From assembly GCA_024401555.1 (NCBI GenBank), contig JAKSKV010000032.1, positions 1-34,912 of the forward strand: DNA of 34,912 nt. The letters are read 5' to 3'. This stretch comes from Paludibacteraceae bacterium. Its GTDB lineage: Bacteria; Bacteroidota; Bacteroidia; Bacteroidales; Paludibacteraceae. Position numbers and translations under genes: made by a program. Below the pieces are notes generated by a model. The model was not told where the DNA came from, did no database searches, and saw only the letters and a list, made by a program, of their open reading frames with translations. Position 1 is the stretch's first letter. Each line of letters starts with the position of its first letter. Below are positions 8,943 to 16,050 of this stretch, in pieces.

Positions 8943-10178
8943 ATGGTTTTAAAGGAAAGATACATACTCTACTTATACTTTCTCCTGTGGTTCTTGTATG
9001 AATTGCAGGGTGTCTTCTGGACGGCGGGAAATTCCCTCTCTCTGGTGATCATACTGAGTCTGACGGCTATCTCCCTCTTTTATGCGGTGAAGGTGAACCT
9101 GCAAGGTGGACAGCGACTGCAGTTCATTAACGCTCTGAATCTGTTGCTCATCATGTTCACCTTGTATGGCATTGTCTATATCATCGAAGGTCCACGCGCC
9201 ACATTGGGCGTGACGCAGAGTAAACCCTATAACTATTTGAAGGCCATCTACAACTCCTTGCTGCCGATCTATACCTTCTACTATTTTTCCCGTAAGAAGA
9301 TATTAAACCACTCCCTGCTGACAAGGATAGGGCCGCTCTTCTTTGTGATGGTGGTCGTCTCCTATTGGCATTTCGAAGAGGTGCGGTCTGGCATGCAGAT
9401 GCGGGATGGCGCGCCCGTGGATGTGGTCAATTACGAATGTTACGCCTTCCTCTCCCTCTTTACGGTTCTGACCGTTTACCACAAGCGGGCGTGGATACAA
9501 TACCTGGGCATTGTCTTTGTGATGGCCTTTATTTTTATGGGCATGAAAAGGGGGGCCATTTTCGTGGGAATTCTTTGCACGGTCTGGTATTCCTACGAGT
9601 TGCTGAAGTCATCCAAAGGCTATAAGAGAGTGTTGGTTATCCTGCTCTCCACTTTTGCGCTATTGTTCCTATCCTATTTGGTGTTGCATCTTTTGGAGAC
9701 CAATGATTTCTTCCATAAGCGGTTTCAGTCCACCGTGGAGGGAAACACCAGCGGTAGGGATATCTTGTTCTATCGCTTCTTCTACTATTACATATACGAT
9801 ACCGATGCCTTCCAGTTCCTCTTCGGATCGGGTGCGAACGCCACCTTGAGCGTCTCCTACAATTATGCGCACAACGATTGGTTGGAGTTGGCGGTCAATC
9901 AGGGTGTCTTGGGACTCTTCTTGTATCTCTATTTCTGGTACACTTTCTTCCGTTCGTGGAATAGCATGGATCGGAACCACTATACCCATTTCACCTTTGG
10001 CCTTCTGATTATGATCTCTTTCTTGAAGACCTTCTTTTCCCGCACCTATGGCGATATGGATATCTACTCCACCTGTATGTTGGGGTATTGCTTGGGTACT
10101 ATCCAACCGAAAAATGCCTTCTCCAGCGATTTTTCGCCAGAAGAGGAAACGTGTGTCGCACAAAATAGAGTCGAGTGA
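8943..10178 (+). CDS. O-antigen polymerase/ligase-like polytopic membrane protein
   Basis: A roughly 411-residue protein almost entirely of hydrophobic helices, as in Wzy polymerases and WaaL-type ligases. The most useful motif is HNDWLELAVNQGVLGLFLYL near the C-terminal third, a large-loop motif typical of the Wzy_C/O-antigen ligase superfamily. I chose ATG 8943; a TTG four codons upstream is possible but less likely. Its stop overlaps the next ATG by one base (TGATG), which points to translational coupling with the glycosyltransferases. A second polymerase-like protein is encoded at 31842-32990, so one of the two may be a ligase or serve another glycan. Confidence 0.8.
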   Translation: MVLKERYILYLYFLLWFLYELQGVFWTAGNSLSLVIILSLTAISLFYAVKVNLQGGQRLQFINALNLLLIMFTLYGIVYIIEGPRATLGVTQSKPYNYLKAIYNSLLPIYTFYYFSRKKILNHSLLTRIGPLFFVMVVVSYWHFEEVRSGMQMRDGAPVDVVNYECYAFLSLFTVLTVYHKRAWIQYLGIVFVMAFIFMGMKRGAIFVGILCTVWYSYELLKSSKGYKRVLVILLSTFALLFLSYLVLHLLETNDFFHKRFQSTVEGNTSGRDILFYRFFYYYIYDTDAFQFLFGSGANATLSVSYNYAHNDWLELAVNQGVLGLFLYLYFWYTFFRSWNSMDRNHYTHFTFGLLIMISFLKTFFSRTYGDMDIYSTCMLGYCLGTIQPKNAFSSDFSPEEETCVAQNRVE

Positions 10179-11314
10179 TGAATATAGCCGTAATAGCCCC
10201 TGGATATCCCTACAAGCGGAACAACGCTTACGCCTTCGTGAAGCAGTTGGTGGATGAGTTCGCCCGTCAGGGTGTCTCCTGCTCGGTGATCGCGCCCAAC
10301 AGCGTGGTTAGCAATAGGCGTATCTGCCCCAAGGTGACGCATGAGGGACCGGAAGGTGCGGCCTCCGTGACCGTTTATCGGCCCAATATTCTCTCCTTTT
10401 CGGGTTGGAAGTTAGGTGGAAAGCCTATATCCCGGCTGATCCGTCGCCGTGCGGTCGAGCGTGCGCTTCGTCGCTTGCCCCAGCAGCCCGACCTCATCTA
10501 CGGCCATTTCTGGGTGTCAGGTTGGATGGGGGCTCGGTATGCCAAGGAGCATGGCATTCCTCTCTTTGTGGCGACGGGAGAGAGCAGCATCGCCCAGATG
10601 TTTCCTCCTTCGGCCGATAACCGATCCTTCTTGGATGATGTGCGGGGTGTGGTTGCGGTTTCCGAAAAGAATAAGAGAGAGAGCGTGGCGCTGCACTATA
10701 CCACGGCGGAGCGTTGTGAGGTCTTTCCCAACGGCGTGGATTTGTCAATCTTCCATCCCATGGAACAGGCTGCGGCCCGTGAGCGGCTGCGGATCGAAAA
10801 GGAGGCCTTTGTTGTGATTTTCGTGGGCTCATTTATTGAACGGAAGGGCGCTCATCGCCTTTCGGAGGCGATTGGAATGATAACGGGGAAACAAGTCTTC
10901 TCCATTTTTGTGGGAGAAGAGGGGGATTGTAAACCCTCCTGCGAAAATATCCTCTATTGTGGCAAAGTGAAACACGAGGAGTTGCCCCTTTACCTGAACG
11001 CCGCCGACGCTTTCGTGCTTCCCACCTTGAAGGAGGGGTGCTGCAATGCGATCGTGGAGGCGATGGCGTGCGGCTTGCCGATTATCTCTTCCGACATGGA
11101 TTTCAATGATGGCTTGTTGGACGACCGCAATGCCATAAGGGTGGATCCGATGGATGTGGAGGCTTTAGCGCAGGCGATTGTCCGTCTGCGTGATGATGAA
11201 ATGCTTCGTCGTCAAATGGGTGCGGAGAGCTTGCGACGCGCCCAATCATTGCGGATTGCCGATCGTGCCGCCGCCATTCTTCAGTTTATCACCGCTAAAA
11301 TGAACCAGAGATGA
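10178..11314 (+). CDS. GT4-family glycosyltransferase (GT-B fold)
   Basis: Transfers a sugar from a nucleotide donor to the growing lipid-linked repeat unit on the cytoplasmic face of the inner membrane. The N-terminal half starts MNIAVIAPGYPYKRNNAYAF. The C-terminal GT1/GT4 domain shows FPNGVDLSIFHP, FVGSFIERKGAHRL and the EX7E-type motif EGCCNAIVEAMACGLP that contacts donor phosphate and sugar. It is full length at about 378 residues. ATG 10178 overlaps the upstream stop; a GTG one codon earlier is possible. The donor and linkage cannot be predicted. Its stop overlaps the next gene by four bases (ATGA). Confidence 0.87.
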   Translation: MNIAVIAPGYPYKRNNAYAFVKQLVDEFARQGVSCSVIAPNSVVSNRRICPKVTHEGPEGAASVTVYRPNILSFSGWKLGGKPISRLIRRRAVERALRRLPQQPDLIYGHFWVSGWMGARYAKEHGIPLFVATGESSIAQMFPPSADNRSFLDDVRGVVAVSEKNKRESVALHYTTAERCEVFPNGVDLSIFHPMEQAAARERLRIEKEAFVVIFVGSFIERKGAHRLSEAIGMITGKQVFSIFVGEEGDCKPSCENILYCGKVKHEELPLYLNAADAFVLPTLKEGCCNAIVEAMACGLPIISSDMDFNDGLLDDRNAIRVDPMDVEALAQAIVRLRDDEMLRRQMGAESLRRAQSLRIADRAAAILQFITAKMNQR

Positions 11315-12426
11315 AGGTACTTCATATATGCAACGATCTATTTGGATCGCAGGTCCATGCCAATCTCTACCGCCGCTTGGCGGAGGCAGGCTTGCGGCAG
11401 GTGGTCTATGCGCCGATCCGTAAAGGCGTGGTGGCCACGGAGCGGCTGCTGGCGGAGACGCCGCTGGTCGTTGACAGGATTGTGAAGCCTTACCATAGAT
11501 TCCTCTATTTCTTGAAGCGGCGCACCATCTACCGATCCATGGCCAAGCAGGTGGATCTCTCCGACTGCGACCTCATCCATGCGACCACTCTCTTCTCGGA
11601 TGGAGGCGTGGCCTATCGGGCCTATCAGGAGCGCCATATTCCCTATTATGTCACCGTCCGCAACACCGATGTCAATTTCTTCCTTCGAATGACGCCCCAT
11701 CTTTGGTTCACGGGATGGCGCATCCTCCTGCATGCGAAGCGGATCCTCTTTGTCTCCCCGTCGATGCGGGAGCGTTTTACCAAGAGTTGGGTGATACGGC
11801 CCATTCTTTCTCGCATTCAGGATAAGTTCATCACGCGGGCCAATGGTGTGGAGGATTTCTGGTGCGACCATGTGAGGCGAGAGGCGACGCTCAACCACAA
11901 GATCCTTTTTGTGGGAGAACTCTCCGAGATGAAGAATATGAGTCGCTTGATTCTCTCCGTGGCTGATCTTCGGCGAGAGGCTGGTTTCGAGGATGTGACG
12001 CTTACATTGGTGGGCAGCATGGATCGTTCCTCCCCTCGCATCCGATCCTTGATTGAGCGGGAAAAAGAGTGGGTGACCTACTTGGGTGTCGTAAAAAATA
12101 GGGAGCAACTTTGTGATATCTACAGAGAACATTCTATCTTTGCCATGCCCTCTCTTTACGAGACGTTCGGACTGGTCTTCGTTGAGGCTCTGTCGCAGAA
12201 CTTGGCGATCCTTTACACGAAAGGGCAGGGGGTGGATGGCCTATTTGATCCGACGGTAGGCCGGGGTGTTGACCCTACCTCCGTAGCGGATTTGAGAGAA
12301 GCGTTGCGGGATTTGCTGAACCATCGGGAGGCGTACTCCAACCGTAGCGTCGATTTTGATGCGTTCCGATGGGGTGCCGTCTCTGATTTTTATGCGCGTC
12401 TCTACGATGATGATTTGAAGAGTTAA
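11311..12426 (+). CDS. GT4-family glycosyltransferase
   Basis: A second retaining-type GT-B glycosyltransferase of 371 residues, probably adding another residue of the repeat unit. It has an N-terminal acceptor domain (HICNDLFGSQVHANLYRRL), a central linker, and a donor domain with ILFVGELSEMKNMSRLI and the EX7E motif in LYETFGLVFVEALSQN. The ATG lies in the ATGA overlap with the upstream gene, so translation is likely coupled. The acceptor half (residues about 90-200) is unlike its neighbour, so the two are not recent duplicates. The sugar specificity is unknown. Confidence 0.86.
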   Translation: MKVLHICNDLFGSQVHANLYRRLAEAGLRQVVYAPIRKGVVATERLLAETPLVVDRIVKPYHRFLYFLKRRTIYRSMAKQVDLSDCDLIHATTLFSDGGVAYRAYQERHIPYYVTVRNTDVNFFLRMTPHLWFTGWRILLHAKRILFVSPSMRERFTKSWVIRPILSRIQDKFITRANGVEDFWCDHVRREATLNHKILFVGELSEMKNMSRLILSVADLRREAGFEDVTLTLVGSMDRSSPRIRSLIEREKEWVTYLGVVKNREQLCDIYREHSIFAMPSLYETFGLVFVEALSQNLAILYTKGQGVDGLFDPTVGRGVDPTSVADLREALRDLLNHREAYSNRSVDFDAFRWGAVSDFYARLYDDDLKS

Positions 12427-12433
12427 TGAGCCT

Positions 12434-12949
12434 ATGCTGTTAGCGTCCATATATAGACTGACCCATAAGGGTGTGGCGGAGGAGGATATTCCCTACTACT
12501 GGAAATACTCTCTTTGGCGGGTATTCACCATCCCTATCCGAAAATGGTTTTCCGCCGCCTTCATTCCCTATTTGCCATGGAACACGGTGCGCATCCTGCT
12601 CTACCGCCTATGTGGCTACAAAATCGGCAAGAATGTCTTTATCGGCATGCGTTGTTACTTGGACGACAAGTGCTATGACTTGATCAGTATAGAGGATGAC
12701 GTCTCCATCTCCTATGGTGTTTTTTTCGCCTGTCATGGCAAACGGCAGGAACATCATAGCCTGATCATCCGGCGTGGCGCCTACATCGGTATGCGCTCCT
12801 CTTTGCTGGCCAAGGAGGATCTTGTGATCGGGGCGGAAGCTGTGGTGGGAGCCATGACGCTGGTCAACCGATCCGTGGGGGACGGCGAGACGGTGGTGGG
12901 TGTTCCCTGCCGTGTGGTGAAAAGCGCTGAAAAGGAGGAGAACTTATGA
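12434..12949 (+). CDS. Left-handed beta-helix (hexapeptide) O-acyltransferase
   Basis: Probably acetylates a capsule sugar using acetyl-CoA. The 171-residue protein has an N-terminal amphipathic region (about residues 1-60), then hexapeptide-repeat turns: YKIGKNVFIGMRCYLDD, ISIEDDVSISYGVFF, IRRGAYIGMRSSLLA and LVIGAEAVVGAMTLV. It closes with the usual VVGVPCRVVK. The histidine in FFACHGKRQEHH is the likely catalytic base by analogy with WcaF/VatD-like enzymes. Seven bases separate it from the gene upstream, and its stop overlaps the next ATG by four bases. Acetylation is inferred from family; other small acyl groups are possible. Confidence 0.83.
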   Translation: MLLASIYRLTHKGVAEEDIPYYWKYSLWRVFTIPIRKWFSAAFIPYLPWNTVRILLYRLCGYKIGKNVFIGMRCYLDDKCYDLISIEDDVSISYGVFFACHGKRQEHHSLIIRRGAYIGMRSSLLAKEDLVIGAEAVVGAMTLVNRSVGDGETVVGVPCRVVKSAEKEENL

Positions 12950-13941
12950 TCAAGCTCTCGGTGATATGTCCCTTCTACAACGAGGAACGCTATGTGCGGC
13001 AGTGCGTCGAGGGGATCCTCTCGCAAGATTATCCCCTGCAGGAGACGGAGGTTTTCTTCGTGGATGGGCGAAGCACCGATCGTTCGCGGGAGCTTTTGGA
13101 AGCTTATGCCGCCCAATATCCCTTTATCCATATCTTGGACAATCCCCAACGCATCGTTCCTGTCGCCATGAACCTTGCCTTGGAGCGGGCGCAGGGCGAG
13201 GTGGTCATCCGCTTGGATATGCACGCTACATACGCACCCAATTACTTCTCCGCGTTGACTCGCCGATTGGCTGAGTTGTCTGCCGATAATGTGGGTTGCC
13301 CCGTCCAGACCGATGTGCTTCGTAAGACGCCTCGCTCTTTGGCGATTCGTGAGGTCTTGTGCAACCGTTGGGGGGTAGGCGACTCCCTCTTCCGTTTAGG
13401 CGTGCAGGAGGTGCGTGAGGTGGACACCGTCCCTTTTGGCTGTTTCCCCCGCTCCGTGTTCGAACGCTTCGGTAAGTATGACGAGCGGTTGGTGCGCAAC
13501 CAAGACATCGAACTCAACAAACGCATCCTGCGCGGCGGCGGAAAGATATACCTGGTACCCGACACCTCATGCACCTATTACGCCAGGGAGAATTTCTCCG
13601 CTTTGGCGAAGAATAATTTCCTGAACGGCAAGTGGAACCTCTTGACGGTCTATTACACCAGAGAGCTCCGTTCGCTCTCCCTCCGCCACTTTATTCCCTT
13701 GCTTTTTCTGCTCTCTTGGACGCTTCCTTTGCTCTTGGGAATCCTCTTTTCTCCCTTTGTTTGGCTCGCTTTTCTCTCCCTTGGACTCTATTTTATCGTT
13801 ATTTCGTTTGAATCGTTAAAATTATCTTTTCAAAAACGTCTAAATTTTCTATATTTGCACCTCTCATTTTTCATACTGCATTGCAGTTATGGATTTGGGT
13901 CGCTGATGGGATTGCTCTCTTTCCCCTTTTTGAGAAGATAG
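12946..13941 (+). CDS. GT2-family glycosyltransferase with C-terminal membrane segments (ExoA-like)
   Basis: An inverting GT-A glycosyltransferase. The N-terminus reads LSVICPFYNEERYVRQCVEG, followed by FFVDGRSTDRSRELL and the metal-binding region VIRLDMHATYAP. The central part (VPFGCFPRSVFERFGKYDE, NQDIELNKRI) fits the acceptor/base region, with the catalytic Asp in NQDIE. From about residue 235 to the end it turns strongly hydrophobic, with several membrane helices. The layout recalls succinoglycan ExoA, which adds the second sugar to a lipid-linked primer. The last 100 bases switch from GC-rich to AT-rich DNA and contain a likely promoter for the next gene. Confidence 0.87.
   Translation: MIKLSVICPFYNEERYVRQCVEGILSQDYPLQETEVFFVDGRSTDRSRELLEAYAAQYPFIHILDNPQRIVPVAMNLALERAQGEVVIRLDMHATYAPNYFSALTRRLAELSADNVGCPVQTDVLRKTPRSLAIREVLCNRWGVGDSLFRLGVQEVREVDTVPFGCFPRSVFERFGKYDERLVRNQDIELNKRILRGGGKIYLVPDTSCTYYARENFSALAKNNFLNGKWNLLTVYYTRELRSLSLRHFIPLLFLLSWTLPLLLGILFSPFVWLAFLSLGLYFIVISFESLKLSFQKRLNFLYLHLSFFILHCSYGFGSLMGLLSFPFLRR
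13827..13857 (+). promoter_or_regulatory. Candidate Bacteroidota-type promoter inside the end of the GT2 gene
   Basis: A perfect -7 element TATATTTG (13850-13857) lies 19 bases after TTTT (13827-13830), a one-mismatch version of the -33 TTTG. Transcription would begin near 13864, about 80 bases before the initiating sugar transferase. The surrounding DNA is AT-rich against GC-rich coding flanks. Confidence 0.5.
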
Positions 13942-13944
13942 ATA

Positions 13945-14559
13945 ATGGTAAAGCATATCAAGTTTATATTAGACCGTATATTGGCCTTGGTGGGCATTTT
14001 GCTCATTTGGCCTTTTTGTGTCTTGATCGCGGTTGTCCTGAAACTTTCGGACGGCGGCGATGTCTTTTTCTCTCAGAAACGGGTAGGAAGGAATGGCGAA
14101 CTTTTCGATATCTATAAGTTCCGCACCATGACGCCTGACGCCGAAGGCTCCTCTGTCACGGTGAAGGGCGAGAGCAGGATCACCCCTTTCGGTGCCTTCC
14201 TCAGACAGTATAAGTTGGATGAGATACCGCAGCTCTGGAATGTCTTGTGTGGCGATATGAGTTTCGTGGGCCCTCGTCCCGATGTGCCTGGTTACGCGGA
14301 TCTCTTGCAGGGCGAAGACCGCAGGATTTTGGAGCTTTTGCCTGGCATCACGGGTCCCGCCTCCCTGAAGTATCGCAACGAGGAGGAGTTGTTGGCCTCG
14401 GTGGAGGATCCCATCGTTTATAATGACACAGTGATCTATCCCGACAAGGTACGGATCAATCTATATTATTACCATCACTATTCGCTATGGATGGATGCCA
14501 AGATCGTGATGGCTACTTTGTTGAATTTGCCCATGACCTATCATGGTGAGCGAATCTAA
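13945..14559 (+). CDS. Initiating phosphoglycosyl transferase, PglC-like minimal form
   Basis: Transfers a sugar-1-phosphate from a UDP-sugar to undecaprenyl phosphate, the first committed step of repeat-unit assembly on the inner membrane. The 204-residue protein has one N-terminal hydrophobic (reentrant) segment and the catalytic domain only, as in PglC, without the extra helices of WcaJ/WbaP. Motifs include FSQKRVGRNGELFDIYKFRTM, LRQYKLDEIPQLWNVLCGDMS and SFVGPRPDVPGY. The DE pair in KLDEIPQ is the likely catalytic dyad. It starts three bases after the GT2 stop. Its donor may be a UDP-diNAc or GalNAc-type sugar made with CapD-like help, which is inference. Confidence 0.92.
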   Translation: MVKHIKFILDRILALVGILLIWPFCVLIAVVLKLSDGGDVFFSQKRVGRNGELFDIYKFRTMTPDAEGSSVTVKGESRITPFGAFLRQYKLDEIPQLWNVLCGDMSFVGPRPDVPGYADLLQGEDRRILELLPGITGPASLKYRNEEELLASVEDPIVYNDTVIYPDKVRINLYYYHHYSLWMDAKIVMATLLNLPMTYHGERI

Positions 14560-14565
14560 TTCGAG

Positions 14566-15606
14566 ATGGAGTTGTTATACCCTTTGTTATTCGAGCAAGA
14601 CCTTCATGAGCTGGTTTGGGGCGGTAAGCGCCTGAAGCCTTTCAAGGGTATGCCTGCCGACGAGAACGATAAGATCGGAGAGAGTTGGGAGGTGAGTGCC
14701 GTGAAGGGTAGGGAATCCGTCGTGGCGAATGGCCCTCTCAAGGGAAAACGCCTCGATGAGCTGATCTCCACCTACAAGGAGTTGCTCTTGGGCAAGAAGG
14801 TGACGGCGATGTATGGCGAGACCTTCCCGCTGTTGGTGAAGTTCATCGACGCGGAGCGTGACCTCTCTATCCAGGTGCATCCCGACAATGAATTGGCCAT
14901 GGCGCGTCATGGCTGTTTCGGCAAGACCGAGATGTGGTATGTGATGGACGCCGTCCCAGGAGCGAAGCTCTACTGTGGTTTTGATTCCCAGATCTCCAAA
15001 TATGAGTATGCCAAGCGGGTGGAGGATCACTCTTTGTGCGAGGTGTTGCGTGAATATCCTATCCAGAAGGGGGATGTCTTTTATATTCCTGCCGGACGTG
15101 TCCATGCGATCTGTGGCGGTTCGTTGATCGCGGAGGTGCAGCAGAGCAGCGATATCACCTATCGCATCTTCGATTATGGTCGTTTGGGATTGGATGGGAA
15201 GCCTCGTGAGCTCCATACGGAGTTGGCGAAGGATGCGATCGATTTCTCGGTGGAGGATGATTACCGTACCGCTTATCGTCCGCAGATCAACAAGCCGGTC
15301 GCAATCTCCGAGTCGCCCTTCTTTACGGTGAAGATCTTGGAGGTGGATCGTGAGTTCCATCGTAAGCTGTTTAAGTACGACTCTTTCATCATCTATATGT
15401 GTTTGGAGGGTGATTGTGCCATCAGGGTGCTCTCTACCAGTGGTTTCGATGGCGGCATGCCGCTCTTCCGTGAGATCTTTCTCTCCAAGGGCAATAGTTG
15501 CTTGATACCTGCCTCTGTGGCTGATTTTGTCGTGACGCCGCTCAATAGCGACGGGCGTACCAAGCTCTTGGAGGCCTATATCGATAATAAGAATTTCAAC
15601 AGATAG
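14566..15606 (+). CDS. manA: Mannose-6-phosphate isomerase, class I (zinc cupin)
   Basis: Interconverts fructose-6-phosphate and mannose-6-phosphate, opening the route to GDP-mannose or GDP-fucose. The zinc-binding residues are visible in IQVHPDNE (Gln and His), KTEMWYV (Glu) and YIPAGRVHAI (His). The N-terminus LLFEQDLHELVWGGKRL and the loop GESWEVS are typical of the short Bacillus-type enzyme (about 320-346 aa). It starts six bases after the sugar transferase, so it belongs to the operon. It may serve general mannose metabolism as well as the capsule. A perfect palindrome follows 47 bases after the stop. Confidence 0.92.
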   Translation: MELLYPLLFEQDLHELVWGGKRLKPFKGMPADENDKIGESWEVSAVKGRESVVANGPLKGKRLDELISTYKELLLGKKVTAMYGETFPLLVKFIDAERDLSIQVHPDNELAMARHGCFGKTEMWYVMDAVPGAKLYCGFDSQISKYEYAKRVEDHSLCEVLREYPIQKGDVFYIPAGRVHAICGGSLIAEVQQSSDITYRIFDYGRLGLDGKPRELHTELAKDAIDFSVEDDYRTAYRPQINKPVAISESPFFTVKILEVDREFHRKLFKYDSFIIYMCLEGDCAIRVLSTSGFDGGMPLFREIFLSKGNSCLIPASVADFVVTPLNSDGRTKLLEAYIDNKNFNR

Positions 15607-15653
15607 GGGTGTTATCCTCTGATGTTGCATACGCGAAACAATCGTTGGTGGTG

Positions 15654-15681
15654 GTAGAGACGCGATTAATCGCGTCTCTAC
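15654..15681. repeat. Perfect 28-bp palindrome
   Basis: The half-site GTAGAGACGCGATT is followed at once by its exact reverse complement, making a 14-bp stem with no spacer. It lies 47 bases after manA. There is no T-run after it, so it is not a textbook intrinsic terminator, although the transcript would fold strongly. I recall the same palindrome as a dispersed repeat in unrelated bacteria such as cyanobacteria, but could not search. Confidence 0.93.
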
Positions 15682-16050
15682 GGAAAACAAAATCATTCAT
15701 GGTGATAACCTGGAAGCGTTAAAGGCCTCCCTGTGCGGTAGGATGGTTGACCTTTTGTTTGCAGTCTTTGTGCGATGTGATGAAATCGTTTTAAAATTCA
15801 ACAAATATCGTTAAATATTCGAAATCTTTTATTTATATTTGTAACCGCTCTATCTTTGTTTGAGTTAGGCGAATTGATGTGTCAATAGATGTTACTGACA
15901 TTGGCGAAGCTGTGTGTATGAATTGTGTATGATGGTGTGTAAATGTCTCTTTTCCTGACGATTATTTCCCCCGGATTATCTTTTCCCTACATAGCTGAAA
16001 CGTGAATTTAGCGTGTGTTTGATGTGTAATTATATGAGAATCTTGTGTTA
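15682..16050 (+). promoter_or_regulatory. Intergenic promoter region upstream of the capD-like gene
   Basis: A gene-free stretch of about 370 bases. Two overlapping -7 candidates occur: TATATTTG at 15834-15841 and TATCTTTG at 15851-15858. The latter has TTTT (15827-15830) 20 bases upstream, close to a -33 TTTG. Either would give a leader of roughly 190-200 bases. The leader downstream is rich in TGTGT-type runs and I see no recognisable riboswitch. This probably starts a new transcription unit separate from the first polysaccharide block. Confidence 0.5.

Noticed and set aside
14587-15696. 369-codon minus-strand open frame
   Set aside because: Shadow of manA, whose zinc-binding motifs are intact on the + strand.
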